This document shows, piece after piece, positions 1 to 5,596 of a stretch of 6,518 bases of DNA (positions are counted from its first letter, which is position 1; every line of letters begins with the position of its first letter). A program made the translations under genes and the position numbers. The notes beneath the pieces are model-generated. The model searched no databases. It had not been told where the DNA came from and saw only the letters and a program-made list of their open reading frames with translations. This stretch comes from Caldifarciminota bacterium (GTDB taxonomy: Bacteria; Hydrothermota; Tepidihabitantia; Tepidihabitantales; Tepidihabitantaceae), in contig JAFGQF010000108.1 in NCBI GenBank assembly GCA_016935775.1, positions 1-6,518 on the forward strand, written 5' to 3'.

Positions 1-945
1 AACTGGCGCGAGCCCTTCAATATCAACCCGGGCACGCTCGCCAACGGCGGCGAGCTGCCGGTCATCCTGTCCATTACCTGTGAGACGATGTCCTTGAGTC
101 CCTATACCAACGACTCAATGGTGGGCCAAGCGTGGGTGAAGGCGGGCTGGAACTCGACGATGCGGGGCGCGGTAGCATTCTGGGGTAATACCCACTCGGC
201 ATCGCACGTCGCGGCTGAACGGGGCGCGGTGGCGCGTGGTTTCGCGACCGGGCTGTTCGACGAGAACCGGTACGTTCTGGGCGACGCACTGCTGCGGGCC
301 AAGGAGCAACTCATCGTCGAGTTCCCGTCCGACGACGAGGACTACCGGGGTCTCAATCTGTTCGGTGACCCGGCTCTGCGACTCTGGACCGCGACTCCGC
401 GCCGGCTCGACGTTTCGCACCCGCTGGAAGTCCTGCCCGGGTCGCAGCAGCTTGAGGTAACCGTGATTTCCGGCGGCGTGCCGGTGCCGGACGCCCGGGT
501 GTGCGTTTCGATGGACTCGACCGTCTGGGCGGTGGACTCGACCGACGCCGCAGGCGCGGCAAACCTGACCGTCAGCCCGGCCGATACCGGCCTGATGAGC
601 CTGGTGGTGGTGGGGCAGAACCTGTTGCCGTACGAGGGTGATATCCGCGTCGTCTTCCAGACCGGCCTGGCCGCGGAGCGGCCGGCGCCGGTGGAGCGTT
701 CCCTGGACGTCCGGCCGAGCGCGTTCCGGGCGTCGGCGCTGGTGAGCTTCGGCGTGGCTGCGCCTCGGGGCGCGCGGCTGCGGGTGACCGACGTGACCGG
801 GCGGACCGCGGTGATGCTGGACTGCGCGGGTCGGGAATCGGTACGGCTGGACGGTTCCCGGCTTGCGGCCGGGGTCTGGTTCTGCGATCTGGTTGACGCG
901 GCGGGCCGCAGGCTGGGCCGGGCCAGGGCCACGCGGCTGGACTAG
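1..945 (+). CDS. Gingipain-type (C25 family) secreted cysteine peptidase, 3' part with T9SS-like C-terminal domain
   Basis: The reading frame is open from base 1, so the 5' end lies outside the window; 314 residues are visible. Residues 1-131 match the end of a Peptidase_C25 catalytic domain. They contain the segment ILSITCETM, whose Cys27 (bases 79-81) sits where the family's nucleophile is expected, then GAVAFWGNTH (residues 56-65) and the family-typical domain end NLFGDPALRLW (119-129). Residues about 138-219 form an Ig-like beta domain (PVPDARVCVS, then DAAGAANLTV), as found after C25 catalytic domains. Residues about 235-314 resemble a type IX secretion type A sorting domain: a SAFRASALVSFGV strand, then LRVTDVTGR and LAAGVWFCDLVDAAGRRLGRA. 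The usual PNPF opening is degenerate. The protein is probably exported and surface-attached or released. The catalytic His lies upstream, so activity cannot be judged here. An internal ATG at base 88 is not the start, because the C25 homology continues upstream of it. The family call is from recognised motifs, not a search. Confidence 0.85.
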   Translation, partial: NWREPFNINPGTLANGGELPVILSITCETMSLSPYTNDSMVGQAWVKAGWNSTMRGAVAFWGNTHSASHVAAERGAVARGFATGLFDENRYVLGDALLRAKEQLIVEFPSDDEDYRGLNLFGDPALRLWTATPRRLDVSHPLEVLPGSQQLEVTVISGGVPVPDARVCVSMDSTVWAVDSTDAAGAANLTVSPADTGLMSLVVVGQNLLPYEGDIRVVFQTGLAAERPAPVERSLDVRPSAFRASALVSFGVAAPRGARLRVTDVTGRTAVMLDCAGRESVRLDGSRLAAGVWFCDLVDAAGRRLGRARATRLD

Positions 946-957
946 CCGGCCCGGGCT

Positions 958-985
958 TTGATGCCGGCCGGCAGCGTCCTATAAT
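958..985 (+). promoter_or_regulatory. Sigma70-like promoter candidate for the pgs operon
   Basis: A perfect TATAAT (980-985) lies 16 bases after TTGATG (958-963), which matches the TTGACA -35 consensus at 4 of 6 bases. It sits in the only gap before the operon and stands out in G+C-rich surroundings. Transcription would start near 991-993, leaving a leader of only about 11-13 bases before the ATG at 1004. No Shine-Dalgarno-like purine run is visible there, so the message may be nearly leaderless. The sigma factor preference of this organism is unknown. Confidence 0.45.
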
Positions 986-1003
986 GACCATCGGGCACGC
1001 CTG

Positions 1004-2164
1004 ATGCTTATCATTTTCCTGTTGCTGCTGTTGTTCGCCGGGTACGGCGTGGCCGAGTACGCGCTGCACCGGCGCAACCTGCGGGACATCCCGGTGCGGG
1101 TTCAGGTGAACGGCACGAGGGGCAAGTCCTCGGTGACGCGGTTGATTGCCGCCGGGCTTCGGGCCGGCGGCATCCCGGCCGTGGCCAAGACCACCGGCAC
1201 CCTGCCCCGGTTCATTACCGGCGACTCGGACGAGCGGCCGGTGCGACGCCTGGGCAAGCCCAACATCGCCGAGCAGCTCAGGATGGTGCGGATGGCCCGG
1301 GAGGCGGGCGCGCGGGCGCTGGTTTTCGAGAACATGTCGCTCGACCCGCAGTACCAGCGCATCGAGTCGCGGATGCTGGTCCGGCCGACCGACTACGTGG
1401 TGACCAACGTGCGCGCCGACCACCTCGACGTGATGGGTCCGACCGTGCGCGACATCGCGCTCACTTTCCGTTCGGCGATGCCACGAACCGCCCGGGTGTG
1501 GTCGGGCGAGCCGCGGTTCCGCGAGGAACTGTCGCGGCCCGGGTCCGAGGTGGTGCGCGTCGACCCGGCATCGGTGTCGGACGAGGAGATGCAGGGGTTC
1601 GGGTACGTCGAGCACCGCGAGAACGTCGCCCTGGCGCTGGCGGTCTGTGCCGGGCAGGGCGTGGAACGCGGCGCCGCGCTTGCCGGAATGAAGCGGACCC
1701 TGCCCGACTCGGGCGCGCTGCGCATCCACTCGCTCGGGCGCGGCGGCCGGAGAATCGAGCTGGTCAACGCCTTGGCCGCCAACGACCCGGACTCCATCGG
1801 GATGATCTGGCGGCTGGTGAGCCCGCGTTACCCGCTGCGGGCGGTGCTGGTGAACTGCCGGGCGGACCGGCAGGAGCGGTCGCGGCAGCTCGCCGAGCTG
1901 GTCGCGGGCTGGGAGGCCGAACGGTACATTGCCACCGGCGGCCTGACCCGGGTCTTTATCCAGCGTCTGCGCCGGCTCGGGGTGAGCCCGGACCGGGTGC
2001 TCGACCTGGGCGACGAGCGGCCGGTGGCCGGGGTGGTTGGGCGGGTGTTCGAACTGGCCGGCACCGGCAAACCGCTGATGCTGTTCTGCTGCGGCAACAC
2101 GGTCGGGTACGGCAGGGAACTGACCGACCGGTTTGTCGGGGAGACAAGCGGCAGTGGTCATTGA
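1004..2164 (+). CDS. pgsB: Poly-gamma-glutamate synthase PgsB (CapB), ATP-dependent amide ligase
   Basis: This 386-residue protein is close in length to Bacillus PgsB/CapB (about 390) and keeps its landmarks in order. There is one N-terminal membrane segment (residues 1-16) followed by a basic stretch. Then come the P-loop NGTRGKSSVTR (36-46, Lys41), the TTGTLPR motif (63-69), the DHLDVMGPT motif (139-147), NALAANDPDS (255-264), NCRADR (284-289) and a C-terminal GNTVGYG (364-370). The family is related to Mur ligases and folylpolyglutamate synthase: ATP activates the gamma-carboxyl as an acyl phosphate and an amide bond is formed to the next glutamate. It should act on the cytoplasmic face of the inner membrane with PgsC. 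The ATG at 1004 is the only usable start, because an in-frame TGA (959-961) lies upstream with no ATG, GTG or TTG between, and it restores the N-terminal membrane helix expected in the family. Whether the polymer is pure glutamate cannot be read from the sequence. Confidence 0.95.
   Translation: MLIIFLLLLLFAGYGVAEYALHRRNLRDIPVRVQVNGTRGKSSVTRLIAAGLRAGGIPAVAKTTGTLPRFITGDSDERPVRRLGKPNIAEQLRMVRMAREAGARALVFENMSLDPQYQRIESRMLVRPTDYVVTNVRADHLDVMGPTVRDIALTFRSAMPRTARVWSGEPRFREELSRPGSEVVRVDPASVSDEEMQGFGYVEHRENVALALAVCAGQGVERGAALAGMKRTLPDSGALRIHSLGRGGRRIELVNALAANDPDSIGMIWRLVSPRYPLRAVLVNCRADRQERSRQLAELVAGWEAERYIATGGLTRVFIQRLRRLGVSPDRVLDLGDERPVAGVVGRVFELAGTGKPLMLFCCGNTVGYGRELTDRFVGETSGSGH
2138..2143 (+). 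promoter_or_regulatory. Ribosome binding site candidate for pgsC
   Basis: GGGGAG lies inside the 3' end of pgsB, 10 bases before the GTG at 2154. It supports that start over the in-frame TTG at 2133, which would lie upstream of this site. Confidence 0.45.
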
Positions 2165-2597
2165 GACCATCGGGCTCGGCATGCTGGCGTCGTTCTTCCT
2201 GACCGAAACGGTCGGGCTGGCCGCGGGCGGCATCGTCGTGCCCGGTTACTTTGCCCTGACCCTGCACGAGCCGGTGCGGGTGGTGATGACCGTGCTGGTG
2301 TCGCTCGTAACCTTCGGCCTGCTGCAACTGCTGGGCAAAGTGATGCTGGTCTACGGCCGCAGGCTGCTGGTGCTGGCGATACTGATCGGCTACCTGCTCG
2401 GGTACCTGACCCGGATCGCGCCGGTGCTCGAGGTCGGCGCGGGGCGGCTCGACGTCGGGGTGGTCGGCTACGTGATCCCCGGGCTGGTGGCCTACTGGAT
2501 GCACCGGCAGGGCGTGGTCCAGACCGTCGCGACGATGCTGGTGGCCGCGGTTCTGACGCGGCTGACCGTGACCGCGATCTCGGGCGGGGCGTTCTGA
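2154..2597 (+). CDS. pgsC: Poly-gamma-glutamate biosynthesis membrane protein PgsC (CapC)
   Basis: A 147-residue, very hydrophobic protein, almost the same length as Bacillus PgsC/CapC (149). Visible family signatures are GGIVVPGYFAL (residues 25-35), VYGRR (66-70) and a second similar loop VGVVGYVIPGLVA (101-113). Membrane segments are likely near residues 3-20, 42-65, 70-88 and 122-142. PgsC is the integral membrane partner of PgsB in the poly-gamma-glutamate polymerase; it is thought to help synthesis or translocation at the inner membrane. The start is chosen at GTG 2154 because of its upstream purine run and the family length. TTG 2133 would add seven residues (154 in all) and is a possible alternative. 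The gene overlaps the end of pgsB by 11 bases, which points to coupled translation. Confidence 0.92.
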   Translation: MVIETIGLGMLASFFLTETVGLAAGGIVVPGYFALTLHEPVRVVMTVLVSLVTFGLLQLLGKVMLVYGRRLLVLAILIGYLLGYLTRIAPVLEVGAGRLDVGVVGYVIPGLVAYWMHRQGVVQTVATMLVAAVLTRLTVTAISGGAF

Positions 2598-3691
2598 TGC
2601 GCCGGCGGCACGGCAAGGTCCACCCGTGGGTGATGGTCGTGCTGGCACTCATCAGCCTGGCGATGTTCTACGCGGCGACGCGTTCGGCCCGGACCCGGCG
2701 CGCGCGCTGGTTCGAGGAGAAGCGGCAGGCCGCGCAGCTCGCCGGGCAGGCGCTCGCGACGCTGCGCGACTACCGCGCGCGGCTCCAGGTGCCGGTGGAC
2801 ACGGTCAACGACCCGAACGCGACCGGCCTGGTCGGGGTCCAGTATTCCCAGCTAACCTGGGGCCGGTCCGACCTGTCGGACGCGCTCACCACCACCAACC
2901 CGAACTTCGCGGCCGCCCTGGTCGAGCTGCTGAGGCGGGCCGGGGTGCGACGCGGGGACCGGGTCGGGGTGTCGTGGGACGGCAGCTACCCGGCGCTGAA
3001 CGTCCACGTGCTGGCCGCGCTTTCGAGCCTGGGCGCCGAGCCGCGCATCGTCACCGCCCAGAGCGCCGGGATGTGGGGCGCGAACCACCCGGGCCTGACC
3101 TGGCTGGAGCTCGAGGCGGTACTGCGCGAGCGGGGAACATGGAGCTACCGGTCCGCGCTCGCGACCCTCGGCGGCCAGGACGACGCCGGGATGGGGCTCG
3201 CGCCCGAGGCGCGGGAATACCTTGCCCGGGTCGCGGACAGCCTCGGGGTCGAGCTCGCGGTTCCGTCGGACCTCGCGGCCGCTGTCGCGCAAAGGCTCGA
3301 GTTCCTCGGCGACATCCGGGCGCTGGTTTCGGTCGGGCTGGTTGCGGCCGACCTCGGCGACCCGCTCGTCCGGCCGCCGTCCCGGGTCATCACCCGGCCC
3401 GGGCCGCGGGTGGACTCGACCGGGACGCTTGCCGCGCTGCTGGCCCGGCGCGTGCCGGTACTGCACTTGGGCAAGCCGACCCGGGTCGCGCTGGACTTCG
3501 GGCTGCCGGTCGCGCCGGTGCCCCTGCCCGAGACCGGCAAGGGCCGGCTCTTCTTTGAGCGGCGCCAGTCGGCCCTGCTCGCCGGGCTGCTCGCCCTGGT
3601 GCTGGCCGCGCTGCTCTGGCTGGTGGTTCGTTACGACGTCGAGTGGTACCTGGGGGACCGGAAGGGAAGACCGGAGGAGGAGAGCGTCTGA
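2597..3691 (+). CDS. pgsW: Poly-gamma-glutamate system protein (PgsW-like), inner-membrane accessory
   Basis: A 364-residue protein whose ATG shares one base with the pgsC stop (TGATG). It has a membrane helix at residues about 10-28, a large soluble region, and a second helix at about 325-345, followed by a short charged tail. Both ends would therefore be cytoplasmic, with the roughly 300-residue middle on the periplasmic side, or the reverse. The most distinctive block is residues 119-172: GDRVGVSWDGSYPALN, then a Leu/Ala-rich helix, AEPRIVTAQSAGMWGANHPG and TWLELE. As I recall it, this matches the family named 'poly-gamma-glutamate system protein', found next to PgsB and PgsC in lineages such as Leptospira. 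That assignment rests on this motif block plus position, not on a search. No catalytic role is established to my knowledge. Its placement in the same overlapping transcription unit supports a role in polymer synthesis or handover to export. Confidence 0.75.
   Translation: MRRRHGKVHPWVMVVLALISLAMFYAATRSARTRRARWFEEKRQAAQLAGQALATLRDYRARLQVPVDTVNDPNATGLVGVQYSQLTWGRSDLSDALTTTNPNFAAALVELLRRAGVRRGDRVGVSWDGSYPALNVHVLAALSSLGAEPRIVTAQSAGMWGANHPGLTWLELEAVLRERGTWSYRSALATLGGQDDAGMGLAPEAREYLARVADSLGVELAVPSDLAAAVAQRLEFLGDIRALVSVGLVAADLGDPLVRPPSRVITRPGPRVDSTGTLAALLARRVPVLHLGKPTRVALDFGLPVAPVPLPETGKGRLFFERRQSALLAGLLALVLAALLWLVVRYDVEWYLGDRKGRPEEESV
3675..3680 (+). promoter_or_regulatory. Strong ribosome binding site for the gene at 3691
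   Basis: A perfect AGGAGG lies 10 bases before the ATG at 3691 and within the 3' end of the pgsW-like gene. It is the best Shine-Dalgarno sequence in the window. It fixes the start at 3691 rather than at the in-frame ATG-less or GTG codons further upstream, which would overlap pgsW more deeply. Confidence 0.75.
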
Positions 3692-4593
3692 TGAAGTCAG
3701 AAGTCAGAGATCAGAACGGTGGAATCAGAAGTCGGAGACGAGTCGTTGCGCTGCTACTCCTGTCGGTCTTTGCCCTGACGGTTGCGGCCGAGGTCGAGGT
3801 GGTCGGAACGGCGGGCCGGACCGAGATCAGCGTGGTGCGCCGGGTCGAACTCGACTACCACCTCGTCACCGACGACCGGGACCTCGAGTTCGAGGTCGAG
3901 GGTCCAGCCTGGGTCAGGGTGTACACGCGTGCCTGGTGGCCGGACGGCGTTTCCGGCCGGCGCGGGTACGGGCTGTCGCTCTGGCAGGAGGACGCCGAGC
4001 GGGTGCTGGAGTTCGAAGCCGGCAAATCGAGTTCGAGTTACGCGCGCAACGGCCGGCCGGTCGGCCAGTGGCGTTCGTTCTACGTCCAGGTGCCGCCGGG
4101 GCGAAACCGCTACCGGCTCGCGCTGAACCGCGCGCCGCTTGACACGGTCGGGGTGAGGTTCAAGTTCCAGGCGCCGCGGCCGTGGGAGGGAGCCGCCCTG
4201 CCCGGGCTGGACGAACTGGTCCTGGTCCAGGGCGGGCAGCGCGAGACCTTTCGCCGGCTCGCGGCCGACAACCCGGCGACATTCCGGCTCACCGGTCCGT
4301 GCCGGGTCAAGGTCAGGGCGCGGCTGAACTACCGGCCCGAGCTGGTCGGCGCCCAGAGTTTCCGGCTGGCGGTGTTCGCCGGCGACGACGAGCTGGTCGG
4401 CCAGAACCTGCGGGTGACGAAGTCCCAGGTCGCTTCGTGGGAGAACGCCGGCGGCCTGGTCCCGTCGGTCGAGAAGACGCTGCGCTTCCGGCTGCCGGAC
4501 GGCTCGCACGCGTTGCGGGTCGAGCTGCACGGGACCCTGGCCCGCGACTGCGGCATCCGGGTGGAGACCCTGGCGGGTGAGAAGTACGAGTAG
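3691..4593 (+). CDS. Exported beta-rich protein of unknown family with two similar domains, in pgs operon
   Basis: I do not recognise the family. The 300-residue product starts with an unusually long charged n-region (residues 1-17, ending in three arginines). A hydrophobic core follows (18-33, ending TVAA), so it is a Sec signal peptide with cleavage probably near residue 33. The mature part is rich in alternating beta-strand patterns and looks like two copies of one fold. Copy 1 (about 60-160) has LEFEVEGPAWVRVYTR and later WRSFYVQVPPGRNRYRLAL. Copy 2 (about 191-292) has ATFRLTGPCRVKVRAR and later EKTLRFRLPDGSHALRVEL. Two cysteines (204 and 287) both fall in copy 2. No lipobox or enzyme motif is seen, so a periplasmic binding or scaffold role is the simplest guess. 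The ATG overlaps the preceding stop by one base and the 3' end overlaps the next gene by 17. Context suggests a periplasmic component of polymer export or attachment; that is inference. Confidence 0.8.
   Translation: MKSEVRDQNGGIRSRRRVVALLLLSVFALTVAAEVEVVGTAGRTEISVVRRVELDYHLVTDDRDLEFEVEGPAWVRVYTRAWWPDGVSGRRGYGLSLWQEDAERVLEFEAGKSSSSYARNGRPVGQWRSFYVQVPPGRNRYRLALNRAPLDTVGVRFKFQAPRPWEGAALPGLDELVLVQGGQRETFRRLAADNPATFRLTGPCRVKVRARLNYRPELVGAQSFRLAVFAGDDELVGQNLRVTKSQVASWENAGGLVPSVEKTLRFRLPDGSHALRVELHGTLARDCGIRVETLAGEKYE
3693..3741 (+). repeat. Degenerate heptanucleotide tandem repeat (GAAGTCA) inside the start of a gene
   Basis: Seven 7-base units run in phase. Units 1 and 2 (3693-3706) are perfect GAAGTCA. 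Unit 3 (3707-3713) and unit 5 (3721-3727) match at 5 of 7 bases, and unit 6 (3728-3734) at 6 of 7. Units 4 and 7 are weak (3 of 7). The tract is clearly poorer in G+C than its surroundings. It encodes the charged n-region of the signal peptide of the gene starting at 3691. Seven is not a multiple of three, so the repeat is not an amino-acid repeat; it arose at the DNA level. Confidence 0.65.
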
Positions 4594-5596
4594 CCTGCTG
4601 GCGTTGCTGGTCGCGGCCGCCGCGGCCCAGCCGCTGGTCCGGCCCCTGTCGCGCACCGACTGGTACGCGCGGCTCGAGGCGAGCTACGACGACAACCTGT
4701 TCCGCTACTCGCCCGACGACCTGGCGCTCTTCCGGTCCGGGACCGAGCCGGCGAGGTTCCCGTTCCGTTCGGCCGACGACCTCGGGTTCTCGGCCGCGGC
4801 CGGGATAAAGTACCGCTACGCGCGCGGCCGGCATTGGGGCCATCTCCGGCTCAGGACCCGGCTGAACGGCTACCTGTCGAACTGGCCGAAGAGCCACGGC
4901 TGGGGAAAGCTGGAACTGGTCCAGCGCACCTGGCGCGGCGGCCGACTCGAAGCCGGGCTCCTGTGGATGCCCGGCTATCTCGTCCGGCACTACCGGGCAC
5001 GGGACGCGGGCAGCGAGTATCGCGAGTGCCGGTTCAACGAGTACCTGGCGACGGTCGGCCTGCGCCAGCGTTTCGGCCGGCTGACGGTCAACCCGGAGTA
5101 CGGCTGGGAAGCCGACGATTACCTGCCGGTTTTCGACTACTACGACACCCGGGCACACCGAGGCCGGCTCGACCTCGATTACGAGGTGGCGCGCGGGCTC
5201 GACGTCACGGCCGGGTACCGGCTCAAGCTGGCGCGGGCCCGGGGCCCGGTTCCGGACATTTCCTACGACGAGCACGGGTTCCAGGTGTCGGTGCGCACCC
5301 GGCCCGTGCGCTGGCCGCGGCTGGAAATCGCCGCCCGGTACGGTTTCGACCGGCGCGGCTACACGACCGCGGACGCGGAGAACGACCCGGCGCACGCCGG
5401 CCGGGTGGACCTGGTGAGCGAGGCCGAAGTCGAGGCCGGCTGGCGGTTCGACAACGTCCGGCTGGTGCTCGGCTACGCGCTCGACTGGCGCGAGGCGGCG
5501 TCGCCGCACCTTGAATCCGTCGAGGACATCAAGCAGTACCGGCGCGGGGTGCTGACCCTGGGCGCGGTGTTCAGACCGGACACGGGGGAGAGATGA
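4577..5596 (+). CDS. Outer-membrane beta-barrel protein, putative polymer export or porin-like component
   Basis: The 339-residue product has a compact signal peptide (residues 1-18: a short basic n-region, then LLALLVAAAAAQ). The rest is dominated by amphipathic strands with alternating residues and aromatic girdles. Examples are DWYARLEASYDDNLFRYSP (28-46), AAGIKYRYARGRHWGHLRLRT (74-94), LEAGLLWMPGYLV (124-136), LEIAARYGFDRRGY (249-262), VEAGWRFDNVRLVLGYALDW (285-304) and the last strand RGVLTLGAVF (323-332). Even-numbered short strand pairs and the opening YDDNLFRYSP pattern are common in outer-membrane barrels that lack a plug. I cannot name a family. The GTG start at 4577 is supported by GGAG 10 bases upstream (4563-4566) and by the signal peptide it creates. 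It overlaps the previous gene by 17 bases and the next by 4. In this operon it is the natural candidate for moving or anchoring the polymer at the outer membrane, but a general porin role is not excluded. Confidence 0.82.
   Translation: MRSTSSLLALLVAAAAAQPLVRPLSRTDWYARLEASYDDNLFRYSPDDLALFRSGTEPARFPFRSADDLGFSAAAGIKYRYARGRHWGHLRLRTRLNGYLSNWPKSHGWGKLELVQRTWRGGRLEAGLLWMPGYLVRHYRARDAGSEYRECRFNEYLATVGLRQRFGRLTVNPEYGWEADDYLPVFDYYDTRAHRGRLDLDYEVARGLDVTAGYRLKLARARGPVPDISYDEHGFQVSVRTRPVRWPRLEIAARYGFDRRGYTTADAENDPAHAGRVDLVSEAEVEAGWRFDNVRLVLGYALDWREAASPHLESVEDIKQYRRGVLTLGAVFRPDTGER

Noticed and set aside
944..972. Possible rho-independent terminator after the peptidase gene (AGCC/GGCT arms and repeated GCCGGC)
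   Set aside because: The stems are only 4-6 bases, there is no T-run longer than three, and GCCGGC is common by chance at this base composition.
1004..2164. A Mur ligase or folylpolyglutamate synthase instead of PgsB
   Set aside because: The N-terminal membrane helix, the short length, the DHLDVMGPT and NCRADR motifs and the adjacent pgsC all point to PgsB.
572..2233. A 553-codon open frame on the minus strand across the pgsB region
   Set aside because: It lies opposite the certain pgsB gene and has a Pro/Arg/His-rich product with no domain pattern. It is an effect of high G+C codon bias in the antisense frame.
3643..3690. Upstream in-frame start at 3643 for the unknown exported protein
   Set aside because: It would overlap the pgsW-like gene by 49 bases and bury the signal peptide. 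The AGGAGG at 3675-3680 clearly serves the ATG at 3691.
3693..3741. CRISPR-like array
   Set aside because: The units are 7 bases with no spacers and there are no cas genes; it is a simple tandem repeat.
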